From: CALFMR01 sp035550595 | GTDB lineage: Bacteria > Acidobacteriota > Vicinamibacteria > Vicinamibacterales > SCN-69-37 | Length of the DNA: 64,000 nucleotides | Assembly (NCBI GenBank): GCA_035550595.1 | Contig: DASZOV010000065.1 | Coordinates: 62,001-126,000 of the forward strand | Direction: 5' to 3' | Shown: one piece after another, positions 1 through 8,440 of the stretch | How the letters are laid out: every line of letters starts with the position of its first letter | Position numbering within the stretch: the first letter of the stretch is position 1 | Translations under genes and position numbers: made by a program | The notes under the pieces: generated by a model | The model's input: only the letters and a program-made list of their open reading frames with translations | Told to the model about the DNA's origin: nothing | Databases searched by the model: none

Positions 1-1911
1 GGCGTCATGCCGAACGGCTTCGGCTTTCCGTTCCTGCAGGAGATGTGGCGGCCGCTGGCGGCGATGCCGAGCCTCGCGATGGAGTCGCGCGACACGCGTT
101 CGCTCGGCGTGCTCGCGCGCGTCCGCGCGGACGTCAGTCGAGCTGATGCGCTCGCGAATCTCGCGCGCGTGGCCGGCCAACTCGCCACGCGCTTTCCAGA
201 GACGAACGCCGGCATCGGAGTGCGAGCCGTGCGATTCGGTCAACAGCAAACGGGCACGCTCGGCGACTCGCCGGTCCTGCTGCTCCCGGTCATGGCGGTG
301 CTCGTTCTGCTCATCGCCTGCGCGAACGTGGCGAGTCTGCTCCTCGGCCGATCGGCCGGCCGCATGCGGGAAATGGCGATTCGCGCGTCGATTGGCGCGA
401 CGCGTTGGCGACTCGTCCGGCAGCTCTCGATCGAGAGCCTGTTGCTCGCCCTCGTCGCGTCAGGCGTCGCGCTGGCGCTCGCGGCGGTCGGCGTGCACGT
501 CGTCGCCGACGCATTCCGTGGCAACGTGCCGTATTGGATGGATGTGACCGTCGGCCGGCGCGGCATGGCCGCGCTCGTGCTCATCGCCTGCGCCGCCGCC
601 GTCGTCTTCGGCCTGGCACCAGCGCTGTCACTCTCGAAGACCGACGCGAGCCGCGCGTTGGCCGAAGGCGGCCGATCGAGCACGGCGCCGCAGATCGCGC
701 GCTGGACGCATCGGTTCGTCTCCGTTCAACTCGCGCTCACGATCGTGTTGCTTGGCGGCGCGGGTTTGCTGGCGCGCAGTTTCCTGGCCGTCTATGAGGC
801 CGACCGTGTCGTCGATCCCTCGGGGCTGTTGACGGCGAGCGTCGAGATGCCGGCGAGCCGGACCGCCACACGCGACGAGCGCGCGGCGTTCTACGATCGG
901 CTCGGACAGGCGCTCGCCGCCGATCCGTCCATCGCAGCCGCCACCCTCACGAGTGCGCTGCCCTTTCTCGATGCACCCGACCGGCGGCTCTCGATCCTCG
1001 GGCGGCCGCTCCCGTCCGATACACGTCCGACCGTCCCGACGATCGCGATCGGACCGACGTACTTCGAGACGCTCCGTGTGTCGCTGCTGCGCGGCCGCAC
1101 GTTCGCGAGCGCTGACGGTCAGCCCGGCATGGAGACCGCGGTGGTGAATCAGCGTTTCGTGGAGGTCTATCTGCCTGGTGAGGACGCGATCGGCCGGCAG
1201 ATTCGACTCGATGCAGAGGTACGGGCACGGCGCGGCCAGGCGGCGCCAATCGAGAACGACCAAGCCGCGGGGCCATGGCTGACGATCGTGGGCGTCGCGC
1301 CGACCATTCGACAGGCGATGGCCGCCGGCCCCCGGCCGGTGGTCTACGTTCCCTATCGTTCGGAGTTGGCGCTCTCGACACGGCTTGTCGTTCGCGGCCG
1401 CGCCAACACGCGTGACGTCGGCATGGCGCTACGGACGCTGGTAGCGCGTGTCGATCCCAGCGCCATTCTGTCCGACATCAAGCCGCTCGCTGATGCGCAG
1501 CGCAACTCGCGCCTGCAGCCACAGCTCTTTGCCTCCATGTTCGGCCTCTTCGGCGTCATCGCACTTGCGCTCTCAGCCATTGGGCTGTATGCAGTCACGG
1601 CCTACGCCGTCACGCGACGAACGCGCGAAGTCGGCGTGCGGATGGCGCTAGGCGCGCGTCCGGCCCAAGTCGTCATCCTGTTCCTGCGCCAGGGCCTTGG
1701 GCCGCTCGGCACGGGCCTCGCCTTCGGCTTGATCGGAGCGATCGGCCTTGGACGGCTGCTGGAGAGCGTCCTCATCCGCACGTCGGCGGTTGACCCGGTG
1801 ACGCTCGTATTGTTGGCCGTCCTGCTCGTCGGCGTTTGTCTGACGGCCTGCTTCATTCCCGCTCTCCGCGCCTCGGCGGTCGATCCGGCGGCGACGCTCC
1901 GCCACGACTGA
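1..1911 (+). CDS. ADOP-type FtsX/MacB ABC permease, 5' end outside window
   Basis: The reading frame is open from the first base, and the first residues (GVMPNGFGFPF) match the middle of a MacB periplasmic core, so the true start lies upstream; the ATG at 7 is internal. What remains is the end of core domain 1, an FtsX domain (ACANVASLLLGRSAGR, about residues 98-210), a second periplasmic core and a second FtsX domain (VGVRMALGARPAQV, about 545-630), ending in the typical VDPAATLR. This duplicated layout is that of acidobacterial ADOP permeases, inner-membrane proteins related to MacB whose substrates are mostly unknown. No PadR gene or ATPase gene is visible because the upstream side is cut off. 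Confidence 0.9.
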   Translation, partial: GVMPNGFGFPFLQEMWRPLAAMPSLAMESRDTRSLGVLARVRADVSRADALANLARVAGQLATRFPETNAGIGVRAVRFGQQQTGTLGDSPVLLLPVMAVLVLLIACANVASLLLGRSAGRMREMAIRASIGATRWRLVRQLSIESLLLALVASGVALALAAVGVHVVADAFRGNVPYWMDVTVGRRGMAALVLIACAAAVVFGLAPALSLSKTDASRALAEGGRSSTAPQIARWTHRFVSVQLALTIVLLGGAGLLARSFLAVYEADRVVDPSGLLTASVEMPASRTATRDERAAFYDRLGQALAADPSIAAATLTSALPFLDAPDRRLSILGRPLPSDTRPTVPTIAIGPTYFETLRVSLLRGRTFASADGQPGMETAVVNQRFVEVYLPGEDAIGRQIRLDAEVRARRGQAAPIENDQAAGPWLTIVGVAPTIRQAMAAGPRPVVYVPYRSELALSTRLVVRGRANTRDVGMALRTLVARVDPSAILSDIKPLADAQRNSRLQPQLFASMFGLFGVIALALSAIGLYAVTAYAVTRRTREVGVRMALGARPAQVVILFLRQGLGPLGTGLAFGLIGAIGLGRLLESVLIRTSAVDPVTLVLLAVLLVGVCLTACFIPALRASAVDPAATLRHD

Positions 1912-2090
1912 ACGATCCCCCACGCCCGCATTCATCGCGCGCTCGAACGGCGGCGTTAGTTCTCATCCGCACCGCTGGCACCATCTGAGACGACGTTTCT
2001 GGATCTTGGAGTGGAGCCAGCCTCGCCGTAAGTTTGGAGAGAGCGGCCGCACGACGTCGGGGCGCGCGCGACCGCATGAGGAACAGACCA

Positions 2091-2840
2091 ATGCGTCAGA
2101 CCATCTCCGCGCTTTGTGTGATTTCCACACTCGTCACGTTCACCGTCGCTGCGCGCGCGGACCAACCGCCGCACGCTATTCCTGCACCTGCACTCGACAA
2201 TCCGTTGGCCGCGGGCAAGGCCGAGACCGCGACGCTCGCGGGCGGCTGCTATTGGGGCATGCAGGAAATCTTCGAGCACGTCAAAGGCGTGAAACGGGTC
2301 GTCGCGGGATTTTCCGGCACAGCGGAGGCCTCGGCGGGCGCGGACGGCATGGCGGGGACCAGCGGGATGGCGGGCGCGGGTGGGATGGCGGGCGCGAGCG
2401 GAATGGCGGCCACCAATGGCACGGCTAGCTCCAAGCTGGCGCCGGCCGAAGCGGTGCAGATCACGTTCGACCCTGGGCAGATTTCCTACGGCCAGATCCT
2501 GCACATCTACTTCTCCGCCGCTCACGACCCGACGCAGCGCGATCGCCAGACGCCGGACGTCGGCGCGGAATATCGCTCCAACATCTTCTATGTCAGCGAT
2601 CACCAGCAGAAGATCGCCGAGGCGTACATCGCGCAACTGACGAAGGCTCACGCCTATACCAGCGAGATCGTCACGCTCGTCACACCCCTGGGGCAGTTCA
2701 ACCGCGTGCCGGAGGGCCAGCAGGACTACTACCTGAAGCACCCCGATCTTCCCTACATCGTGCAAGTGGACGGCCCCAAGATGGCCGCGTTCAAGACGCT
2801 GTTTCCTGACCTGTACGTGATGAAGCCCGTCACGTTCTGA
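2091..2840 (+). CDS. msrA: Peptide methionine-S-sulfoxide reductase MsrA, exported, with Met-rich insertion
   Basis: MsrA reduces methionine-S-sulfoxide in proteins. The start at 2091 is preceded by a GAGGAA ribosome-binding site and gives a signal peptide ending near VAARA, so the enzyme is probably periplasmic. The catalytic motif GCYWG places the active Cys at residue 53. Downstream are AEAVQITFDP, HDPTQRDRQTPDVGAEYRS and the C-terminal YYLKHP, all MsrA blocks. Cys53 is the only Cys of the mature part, suggesting a one-Cys enzyme. The usual loop between the first strand and the GHAE block is replaced by about 30 residues of GMAG-like repeats carrying five Met (codons near 2347-2420); the His of GHAE is absent while the Glu is kept. 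Activity therefore cannot be assumed. Confidence 0.85.
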   Translation: MRQTISALCVISTLVTFTVAARADQPPHAIPAPALDNPLAAGKAETATLAGGCYWGMQEIFEHVKGVKRVVAGFSGTAEASAGADGMAGTSGMAGAGGMAGASGMAATNGTASSKLAPAEAVQITFDPGQISYGQILHIYFSAAHDPTQRDRQTPDVGAEYRSNIFYVSDHQQKIAEAYIAQLTKAHAYTSEIVTLVTPLGQFNRVPEGQQDYYLKHPDLPYIVQVDGPKMAAFKTLFPDLYVMKPVTF

Positions 2841-2986
2841 CACGCCGCGCGATGTGGTTCGCGCATCCGACGCGTGGCGTTTCGTTCTCCGTAACGCGTC
2901 AACTCCGCTTCATTCCTCATCGCCGTCCATGCCCGCTTCTGGCATCCTGCTCGCGGGGCGCGCCAGGCGTCCCGGATGAGGACGCC

Positions 2987-4225
2987 ATGCGCACACTCTT
3001 CGCCGCCGTCGTCGTGCTCGCCCTGCAGGCCGTTGGCCCAAGTCGGCCGGCGGACATTCCCTTCCAGCCGCATCTGATCGATCCGGGTGCAAGTGAAAGC
3101 GCCGCCGTAGCCGATTTCAACGGAGACGGCCGGCTCGACATCGCGTCGGGCGAGTACTGGTACGAAGCACCGTCGTGGACGAAGCACCAGTTCCGCGACG
3201 TCGGCTTCGCGAGCAACTACATCGACAGCTTCAGCCTGCTGCCCGTCGACGTCGACGATGACGGACAGGTCGATTTGGCGGACGTGTCGTGATTCGCACA
3301 GAAAATTGCGTGGTGGCACAACCCGGGCGGCGCGCGTGCGGCGGAGCGCTGGCCCGAGGCGCTCATCAACAGCGGCGGCTCGGTGGAGTTCGCCGTGCTC
3401 GCCGACATGGACAACGACGGCCGCGCCCGCGAGATCGTCGCCGAGCAGAACGGCACGCCGCAGGCCTGGTTCGAACCGCAACACGGCGCGTGGATCAAAC
3501 ACGTCGTGAGCGATCGGACGTACGGCCATGGCATCGGTGCCGGCGACGTGAACGGCGATGGCCGCACCGACATCCTGACGCCGCACGGCTGGCTCGAAGC
3601 GCCGTCCGATCCGCACGCCGGGAACTGGACCTTCCACGCAGGACTCGCCACGGCGAACACACCTGCCGCGAGCGGCGCACGCGGCCGGGGCGGACAGGTG
3701 CCTGCGGCATCGGGTCCAGACTCCCCCGTCGAGGCGCTCGGCTTCATGCACGTCGTCGACGTCAACGGCGACGGGCTCAACGACATCGTCGCCGCCGCGG
3801 GCCACGACTTCGGCGTGTTCTGGTTCGAGCAGGGACCGAATGACCACTGGACGCGGCGAACGATCGACACGGCCTGGTCGCAGGGCCACGCCTCGACGCT
3901 CGTCGATTTGAACGGCGACGGCCAGTTGGACCTCGTCACGGGCAAGCGCTTCTTCGCGCACAACGGCAGCGATCCGGGATCGCACGAGCCGCTCGGCCTC
4001 TACTGGTATGAATTCCGGCGGGCCGCCGCGACACCCGGCCACGCCGCCAGCGTGGAGTGGATCCGTCATGTCATCGACTACGGCGGCCGCGTCGGGGCGG
4101 GTATGCAGATCGTCGTCCGTGACATCGACGCCGACGGCGATCTGGATCTCATCGTGGCGGGCAAGAGCGGACTGTTTCTGGTGGAGAATCAGTCGCATTT
4201 GACAGGCCAATACAGCACGCGTTAG
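2987..4225 (+). pseudogene. FG-GAP/VCBS repeat protein interrupted by one in-frame TGA
   Basis: One frame runs from ATG 2987 (signal-like MRTLFAAVVVLALQAV) to TAG 4225 with a single stop, TGA at 3290-3292. Both halves carry FG-GAP/VCBS calcium-binding loops such as DFNGDGRLDI, DVNGDGRTDI, DVNGDGLNDI, DLNGDGQLDL and DIDADGDLDL, typical of secreted beta-propellers. Across the stop the text reads DVS-stop-FAQKIAWWHNPG, where relatives would be expected to have Trp, so a TGG to TGA change (mutation or base error) is the simplest explanation. A second part could restart at ATG 3383. Function is unknown; such proteins are common next to carbohydrate or sulfatase genes. Confidence 0.8.
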
Positions 4226-4231
4226 CATTCT

Positions 4232-4246
4232 ATTGGCATGGCCAAT
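4232..4246 (+). promoter_or_regulatory. Palindrome over the padR start codon, probable PadR autoregulatory site
   Basis: ATTGGC-ATG-GCCAAT is a perfect 6-bp inverted repeat whose spacer is the padR start codon at 4238. In addition, GGCCAATAC occurs twice as a direct repeat, at 4205-4213 and 4240-4248. PadR proteins bind such palindromes and usually repress their own operon. The operator role is inferred from position and symmetry. Confidence 0.45.
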
Positions 4247-4582
4247 ACGGCTCCAAAGACCGATGTGCTGCAAGGCACGCTCGACCTGATGGTGTTGCGG
4301 ACGCTCGAGGCGCTCGGGCCGTCGCACGGCTACACGGTCGCCGGGCGCATCGAACAGATCTCGAACGGCGCGGTGCAGCTCAACATGGGGACGCTCTACC
4401 CCGCGTTGATGCGACTCGAGCAGCGTGGCTTCATCCGCGGCGACTGGGGCGTCACCGAAAACAACCGGCGGGCGCGGTTCTATCGCCTCACGGCCGCGGG
4501 CCGCCGGCAGCTCGTCGCCGAGACCGCCGAGTGGGAGCGCATGGCGGCCATCATGCAGAGCCTGCTCCACCAGCAAAGCTGA
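4238..4582 (+). CDS. PadR-family transcriptional regulator
   Basis: A 114-residue PadR protein: DVLQGTLDLMVLRTLEALGPSHGYTV is the first helix and start of the winged helix, MGTLYPALMRLEQRGFI the recognition helix, and AGRRQLVAETAEWERM the C-terminal dimerisation helix. Length is normal for the short acidobacterial PadR class. It lies 32 bases before a complete ADOP permease gene on the same strand, the standard partnership, so it probably represses that transporter in response to an unknown ligand. A palindrome sits on its start codon. Confidence 0.92.
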   Translation: MANTAPKTDVLQGTLDLMVLRTLEALGPSHGYTVAGRIEQISNGAVQLNMGTLYPALMRLEQRGFIRGDWGVTENNRRARFYRLTAAGRRQLVAETAEWERMAAIMQSLLHQQS

Positions 4583-4614
4583 GCCGATCGCGATCGCCGC
4601 ACGAGGAGGCTTCG

Positions 4615-7188
4615 ATGCCGACGCTGCGCGAGTGGTTCAGTCGTCTCTGGCACACGTTTCATCGGTCGCGCCGTGACGCCGATCTGGAAGACGAATTGCG
4701 CGCGCATCTCGCGCTCGCGGAAGACGATGCGCGAGGGCGGGGCGTGGCGTCAGATGACGCCAGACGCGTAGCGGTCCTGCAAGTCGGTCCGCTCGCGCCC
4801 GCACTCGACGCCATGCGCGATCAGCGTCGTCTGCCGTGGATGGCTGACTTTGGCGTCGACCTTCGTCGCGCCTGCCGAACACTCGTCCATCAGCCCGGCT
4901 TTGCCGCAACTGCTGTCCTCTCGCTGGCGCTCGGCATCGGCGCGAACACCGCCATCGTCAGCGTCGTGAGCGGCGTGCTGCTCCGCCCGCTGCCGTTCCC
5001 TCAACCTGACGAGATCGTGCAGGTCTCCGTCATGAACGCCTCGGACCCGCGACTGCCGGCCCAGTACGTCACCGGCGCGGACCTCGCAGCCTGGCGAACG
5101 CACGCGCGGTCCGTGCGCGCGCTCGCTGCGTATCTCGTGACGTCGCGCACGCTGCAGGACGGCGTCGAGCCCGAACGTCTAGCGGTCGTGGAAACGCAAG
5201 CGCCGCTCTTCGTGACGCTCGGCACGCACGCCGCCGTCGGACGCACGTTGCGTGAGGATGACGCGCCCGATGCCGCGGTCATCTCGGCCAGTCTATGGCA
5301 GCGGCACTTCTCATCGGATCCGACCATCGTCGGCCACCGGCTCACGCTCGATGGACAATCGTTCACCATCGTCGGCGTCATGCCGGCCGGCTTTCAGTTT
5401 CCGTATCCACGCGGCGCCAGCGCGGATCTCTGGTCGCTCGACAACGGCGCGACGACGGACGTGTGGGTGCCGTGGTCGCGGCAGCTATCGGATCAGGGGC
5501 GCGTGGACTCAGTCGTTGGACGTCGGCAGCCAGGCGCATCCATCGACGCCGCGCGCGCCGAGCTCACGACGATCGCGGACGGCCTTGTCGCGGGCCGGCG
5601 CGTGAACGTCGTGCCGCTCGGCGACGTCGTCGCGGGTCATGTGCGGCTGCCGCTCCTCGTGCTGCTCGGCGCGTCCGGCCTGGTGCTGCTCACCGCGTGC
5701 GCGAATGTCGCGAATCTGCTGCTCGCGCGTGCCGCGTCCCGCGCGCACGAGACGGCGGTTCGCGCCGCGCTCGGCGCGAGCCGCTGGCGGCTGGTGCGCC
5801 AGCACGTGGCCGAAGGACTCGTGCTCTCGAGCGCGGGCAGTATGTGTGGACTTCTCGTCGCCGTCATGGCCATGCCACCGCTCGTCGCACTCGCGGACAG
5901 CTATCTGCCACGCGCGACGGACATCGGTCTCGACTGGCGCGTGCTCGCCGTGCTCGCCAGCGTGTGTCTTGCCGCGGGCGTCGTCTTTGGCATCGTTCCT
6001 GACGCGCGCATCGATCTCGGACGCGACATGAAATCCGGCGAGCGCGGCAGCACGCCTCATGGACGCGTTCGGGACGGCCTCGTCGTCGCCGAGGTCGCCT
6101 TGGCCTTCGCGTTGCTCGTCGGCGCCGGCCTGTTGCTGCGCACGTTCGTCAACTTGCGCCACGCGCCGTCCGGCTTCGACGTAGCCGGCGTACTCACGGC
6201 TCACATTGCCGTGGCCGACGCCGACGAATCGGCGGCCATCGAAGCCCGCGTCAGTTCAATCCCTGGCGTCCAGGCGGCGGGATTCGTCTCGCTGCTGCCG
6301 CTGCAGGAATCCGGCTGGTCCGGACGCTTCGCCATCGATGGCCGTGACGGCATGGGATCGGCCGAATTCCGCTACGTCACGCCCGGCTACTTCCGCGCGA
6401 TGGACATTCCCGTCATGCGAGGGCGCACATTCACGACGGCCGATCGTGCGGGCGCGGCGCTGGCGATCGTCGTGAACGAGGCGTTCGTCCGGCAGTATCT
6501 GCCGGACGTCGATCCGGTCGGCCGCGTCCTGCACGACCGCGGCGAGATCGTCGGCGTCGTCGGCGACGTGCGTCAGGTCAGCCTGGACGAATCATCCATG
6601 CCGGAGATCTACTATCCCGTCGCGCAGAACTTCGCGCAGTTGTCGAGCGTCGGCTCGACGCTCGTCGTGCGCAGCGACCAGCCATTTCCACGGCTCGCCG
6701 ATGCGATTCGCGCGGCCGTGCGCGACGTCAACCCTCATCAGTCGACGTTTCGCGTCGAGTCGATGGCGGACGTCGTCGCCGCATCGATGGGCGACCGCAC
6801 GTTGTACGTCTCGCTTCTCGGCATCTTCGCCATCATCGGCACGGCGGTCGCCGCGGCCGGCGTCCATGCCGTCATCGCGTATCTCGTCGCCACGCGGACG
6901 CGCGAAATCGGTATCAGGCTCGCGCTCGGTGCGACGACCGCCGACGTGCGGCGCCTCATCATGAGCCGCGGAGCCGCGCTCGTTGCGGTGGGCCTGGCCA
7001 CGGGCGGCATCGCCGCGCTGCTTCTGACGCGATTCCTGCAAGGCGTGCTCTTCGGCGTCACTGCGACCGACCCGCTGACGTTCGCTGGCGTGGCGGCGCT
7101 GCTCGCGCTCGTCGGGTTGGCTGCCTCGGTCGGACCTGCCGAACGCGCCGCGCGTGTCGATCCGGCGCTCACGATGCGGACCGAGTAG
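4615..7188 (+). CDS. ADOP-type FtsX/MacB ABC permease
   Basis: The start at 4615 follows a GAGGAGG ribosome-binding site and gives 857 residues. The order is an N-terminal permease-prefix region (RRDADLEDELRAHL, about 18-31), first membrane helix and MacB core 1 (from about 85; GIGANTAIVSVVSGVLLRPLPF), FtsX domain 1 (TACANVANLLLARAASR), core 2 and FtsX domain 2 (TREIGIRLALGATTADVRRL), ending in VDPALTMRTE. The duplicated core-FtsX units are the mark of ADOP permeases. Paired with the upstream padR. No ATPase gene is adjacent; as in other members, the ATPase, if any, is encoded elsewhere. Substrate unknown. Confidence 0.93.
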   Translation: MPTLREWFSRLWHTFHRSRRDADLEDELRAHLALAEDDARGRGVASDDARRVAVLQVGPLAPALDAMRDQRRLPWMADFGVDLRRACRTLVHQPGFAATAVLSLALGIGANTAIVSVVSGVLLRPLPFPQPDEIVQVSVMNASDPRLPAQYVTGADLAAWRTHARSVRALAAYLVTSRTLQDGVEPERLAVVETQAPLFVTLGTHAAVGRTLREDDAPDAAVISASLWQRHFSSDPTIVGHRLTLDGQSFTIVGVMPAGFQFPYPRGASADLWSLDNGATTDVWVPWSRQLSDQGRVDSVVGRRQPGASIDAARAELTTIADGLVAGRRVNVVPLGDVVAGHVRLPLLVLLGASGLVLLTACANVANLLLARAASRAHETAVRAALGASRWRLVRQHVAEGLVLSSAGSMCGLLVAVMAMPPLVALADSYLPRATDIGLDWRVLAVLASVCLAAGVVFGIVPDARIDLGRDMKSGERGSTPHGRVRDGLVVAEVALAFALLVGAGLLLRTFVNLRHAPSGFDVAGVLTAHIAVADADESAAIEARVSSIPGVQAAGFVSLLPLQESGWSGRFAIDGRDGMGSAEFRYVTPGYFRAMDIPVMRGRTFTTADRAGAALAIVVNEAFVRQYLPDVDPVGRVLHDRGEIVGVVGDVRQVSLDESSMPEIYYPVAQNFAQLSSVGSTLVVRSDQPFPRLADAIRAAVRDVNPHQSTFRVESMADVVAASMGDRTLYVSLLGIFAIIGTAVAAAGVHAVIAYLVATRTREIGIRLALGATTADVRRLIMSRGAALVAVGLATGGIAALLLTRFLQGVLFGVTATDPLTFAGVAALLALVGLAASVGPAERAARVDPALTMRTE

Positions 7189-7248
7189 ACGCGGCGATCG
7201 AGCGGTCGCTTGACCGGCACAGCGGCAACCGCTCATGCTGGTAGCCAC

Positions 7249-7425
7249 ATGCAAGGCATCCGTATCTCCCCCGGCAAGGCGCAGTGCCGATTCTGTGGCG
7301 ACGAAGTGCCGCAGAACCGCCTCTCCACTCACATCGCGAGCAAACACGCCCGCCCCGCGCGGCCTGACTTGACACCCACGCTCGTGCGCAAGCGTCGCGA
7401 GCCGGAGACGCCCACGTCGAAATAG
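7249..7425 (+). CDS. Small protein with a C2H2-like zinc-finger motif
   Basis: A 58-residue ORF containing CRFCGDEVPQNRLSTHIASKH, that is Cys-x2-Cys, a 12-residue gap and His-x4-His, followed by a basic tail (RKRREPETPTSK). The pattern fits a single zinc-binding finger such as those in small prokaryotic zinc-finger proteins. The ATG at 7249 is preferred over a TTG at 7210 because the motif needs no more. Only a weak ribosome-binding site (GGTAG) precedes it. It stands alone between the ADOP gene and ssrA. Function unknown; existence as a real gene is moderately likely. Confidence 0.45.
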   Translation: MQGIRISPGKAQCRFCGDEVPQNRLSTHIASKHARPARPDLTPTLVRKRREPETPTSK

Positions 7426-7435
7426 ATCAGGCCGG

Positions 7436-7464
7436 TTGTCGAATGACGATCGGCCTGTCACAAT
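7436..7464 (+). promoter_or_regulatory. Probable sigma-70 promoter of ssrA
   Basis: TTGTCG (7436-7441), a 17-base spacer and CACAAT (7459-7464) lie 24 bases before the mature 5' end of tmRNA. That fits a precursor start near 7471 followed by 5' trimming by RNase P. Recognised by eye from spacing and hexamers only. Confidence 0.45.
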
Positions 7465-7487
7465 GGTGCGAGCAGTCAATCCTCTGT

Positions 7488-7841
7488 GGGGGCGATCTGG
7501 CTTCGACGGGGGCAAGGGACTTTTGGATGCGTGCCGAGCTCGTCCATCTCGCTCGTTAAACCGGTGGGCAACCAACGTAACTGCGGAACCGCAGCTTGCG
7601 CTCGCGGCCTAATTAGGCTCGCGACGTTCACCCTGACCAGCCTGCGGGTTGGGAGTGAACGCCATTCAGCAGGATAGTTCTGGCGTGCGTCCGGCGCGCC
7701 GGAGCGAAACCCAACGGACTAGTCGCCGGCGCTTTCGCCGTTCTCGGTTGCCGGTGACGAATACACAAGGACGGCTACGCACGTAGAGTCTGACAGCGAC
7801 AGGCCTTTCGGACGCGGGTTCGACTCCCGCCGCCTCCACCA
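7488..7841 (+). ncRNA. ssrA: Transfer-messenger RNA (tmRNA)
   Basis: The 5' end GGGGGCGATCTGGCTTCGAC and 3' end GCGGGTTCGACTCCCGCC...CCA are the hallmark tRNA-like ends of one-piece tmRNA. GGGGGCG (7488-7494) pairs with CGCCTCC (7831-7837) with one G-U, followed by A and an encoded CCA at 7839-7841. The tag frame starts with GCA at 7568 and ends at TAA 7610-7612, encoding ATNVTAEPQLALAA, whose ALAA end is the expected ClpXP/protease signal. It rescues stalled ribosomes together with SmpB. Its 3' end is also the attachment site of the island that follows. Confidence 0.97.
7821..7841 (+). repeat. attL-like 21-bp direct repeat (end of ssrA)
   Basis: CGACTCCCGCCGCCTCCACC plus a final A: the T-arm and acceptor 3' half of tmRNA. 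Identical to 10300-10320. The bases before (GGGTT against GAGAA) and after (TCTTC against ACCTT) differ, so identity stops exactly at 21 bases. In this copy the repeat completes a functional tmRNA. Confidence 0.8.
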
Positions 7842-7881
7842 TCTTCTATCTCCTTAAAAGTCAATCACTTAACCGGACGCT

Positions 7882-7905
7882 GGCGGGATTCCCGCCGACG
7901 TCACC
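7882..7905 (+). repeat. Degenerate third copy of the ssrA 3' end
   Basis: GGCGGGATTCCCGCC is followed by GACGTCACCA. Compared with the tmRNA end, CCCGCCGACGTCACCA differs from CCCGCCGCCTCCACCA at three of 16 positions, and the T-loop is shortened. It lies 40 bases inside the island and may be the scar of an earlier insertion. The rest of 7842-8077 shows no gene. Confidence 0.35.
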
Positions 7906-8020
7906 ATTTTGATCAATGTTTTCAGGCTCGCTCAGCGGGCGTAGCGGCTCGCGAACCACACGCGCTCAACACACCGTTGCCAGTGCTGCCTTCCGCATCC
8001 AGGTCGCGCTTGGAATGTCT

Positions 8021-8049
8021 TTGACAACATATGTTGTTAAGTGCATAAT
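8021..8049 (+). promoter_or_regulatory. Promoter of the toxin-antitoxin operon with palindromic operator
   Basis: TTGACA (8021-8026), a 17-base spacer and CATAAT (8044-8049) form a near-consensus sigma-70 promoter. A perfect 14-bp palindrome, ACAACATATGTTGT at 8024-8037, overlaps the -35 box and spacer, where binding of an Xre antitoxin would block RNA polymerase. Autoregulation by the downstream HigA-like protein is inferred. Confidence 0.65.
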
Positions 8050-8077
8050 TACGGCGTAGCCTGGGTGGTCGATTTCG

Positions 8078-8440
8078 ATGACGAATTTCGTTGCGGAGTA
8101 TGAGGACTTGCTCACAGACGTCCAGGACGAGCTCCTGGCGTGCGTCACGTTGCTCGAACACGCTGGCCCGTTGCTTGGGCGCCCGCGCGTGGACACTCTC
8201 AACGGGTCCCGTCACGCGAATATGAAGGAACTGCGCTTCGACGCCGCGGACGGTGTCTGGCGCTTCGCGTTTGCATTTGATCCAGACCGACGGGCCATCG
8301 TGCTCTGCGGTGGCGACAAGTCTGGCGGAAGCGAAAAGCGGTTCTATGTGCACCTCATAGCGAAGGCAGATGCGAGATTTGACGTTCACCTCGCCGGCAT
8401 CAAGCGGCGGAGAGAAAAGGAAAGGAAGTTACGACGATGA
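8078..8440 (+). CDS. HigB/RelE-type toxin (Gp49-like family)
   Basis: The 120-residue product has the block SRHANMKELRFDAADGVWRFAFAFDP, then CGGDKSGGSEKRFY and a basic C-terminus, typical of the Gp49-like/HigB branch of RelE toxins, which cleave mRNA on ribosomes. Its end overlaps the antitoxin start by ATGA. Family members usually begin with a VDFDDEF-like strand. Here those codons (8065-8085) are present but in another frame, as if one T had been added near 8085-8087, and ATG 8078 re-enters the coding frame. The toxin may lack its first strand and be weakened, or the extra base may be a sequencing error. Confidence 0.85.
   Translation: MTNFVAEYEDLLTDVQDELLACVTLLEHAGPLLGRPRVDTLNGSRHANMKELRFDAADGVWRFAFAFDPDRRAIVLCGGDKSGGSEKRFYVHLIAKADARFDVHLAGIKRRREKERKLRR

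Noticed and set aside
3290..3292. Selenocysteine at the in-frame TGA codons
   Set aside because: The position calls for Trp, not Cys/Sec, no redox motif is nearby and no selenocysteine insertion hairpin was evident after either TGA.
8041..8043. GTG 8041 as the toxin start in the frame holding VDFDDEF
   Set aside because: It lies between the -35 and -10 boxes, so it would not be transcribed, and that frame stops after about 20 codons.
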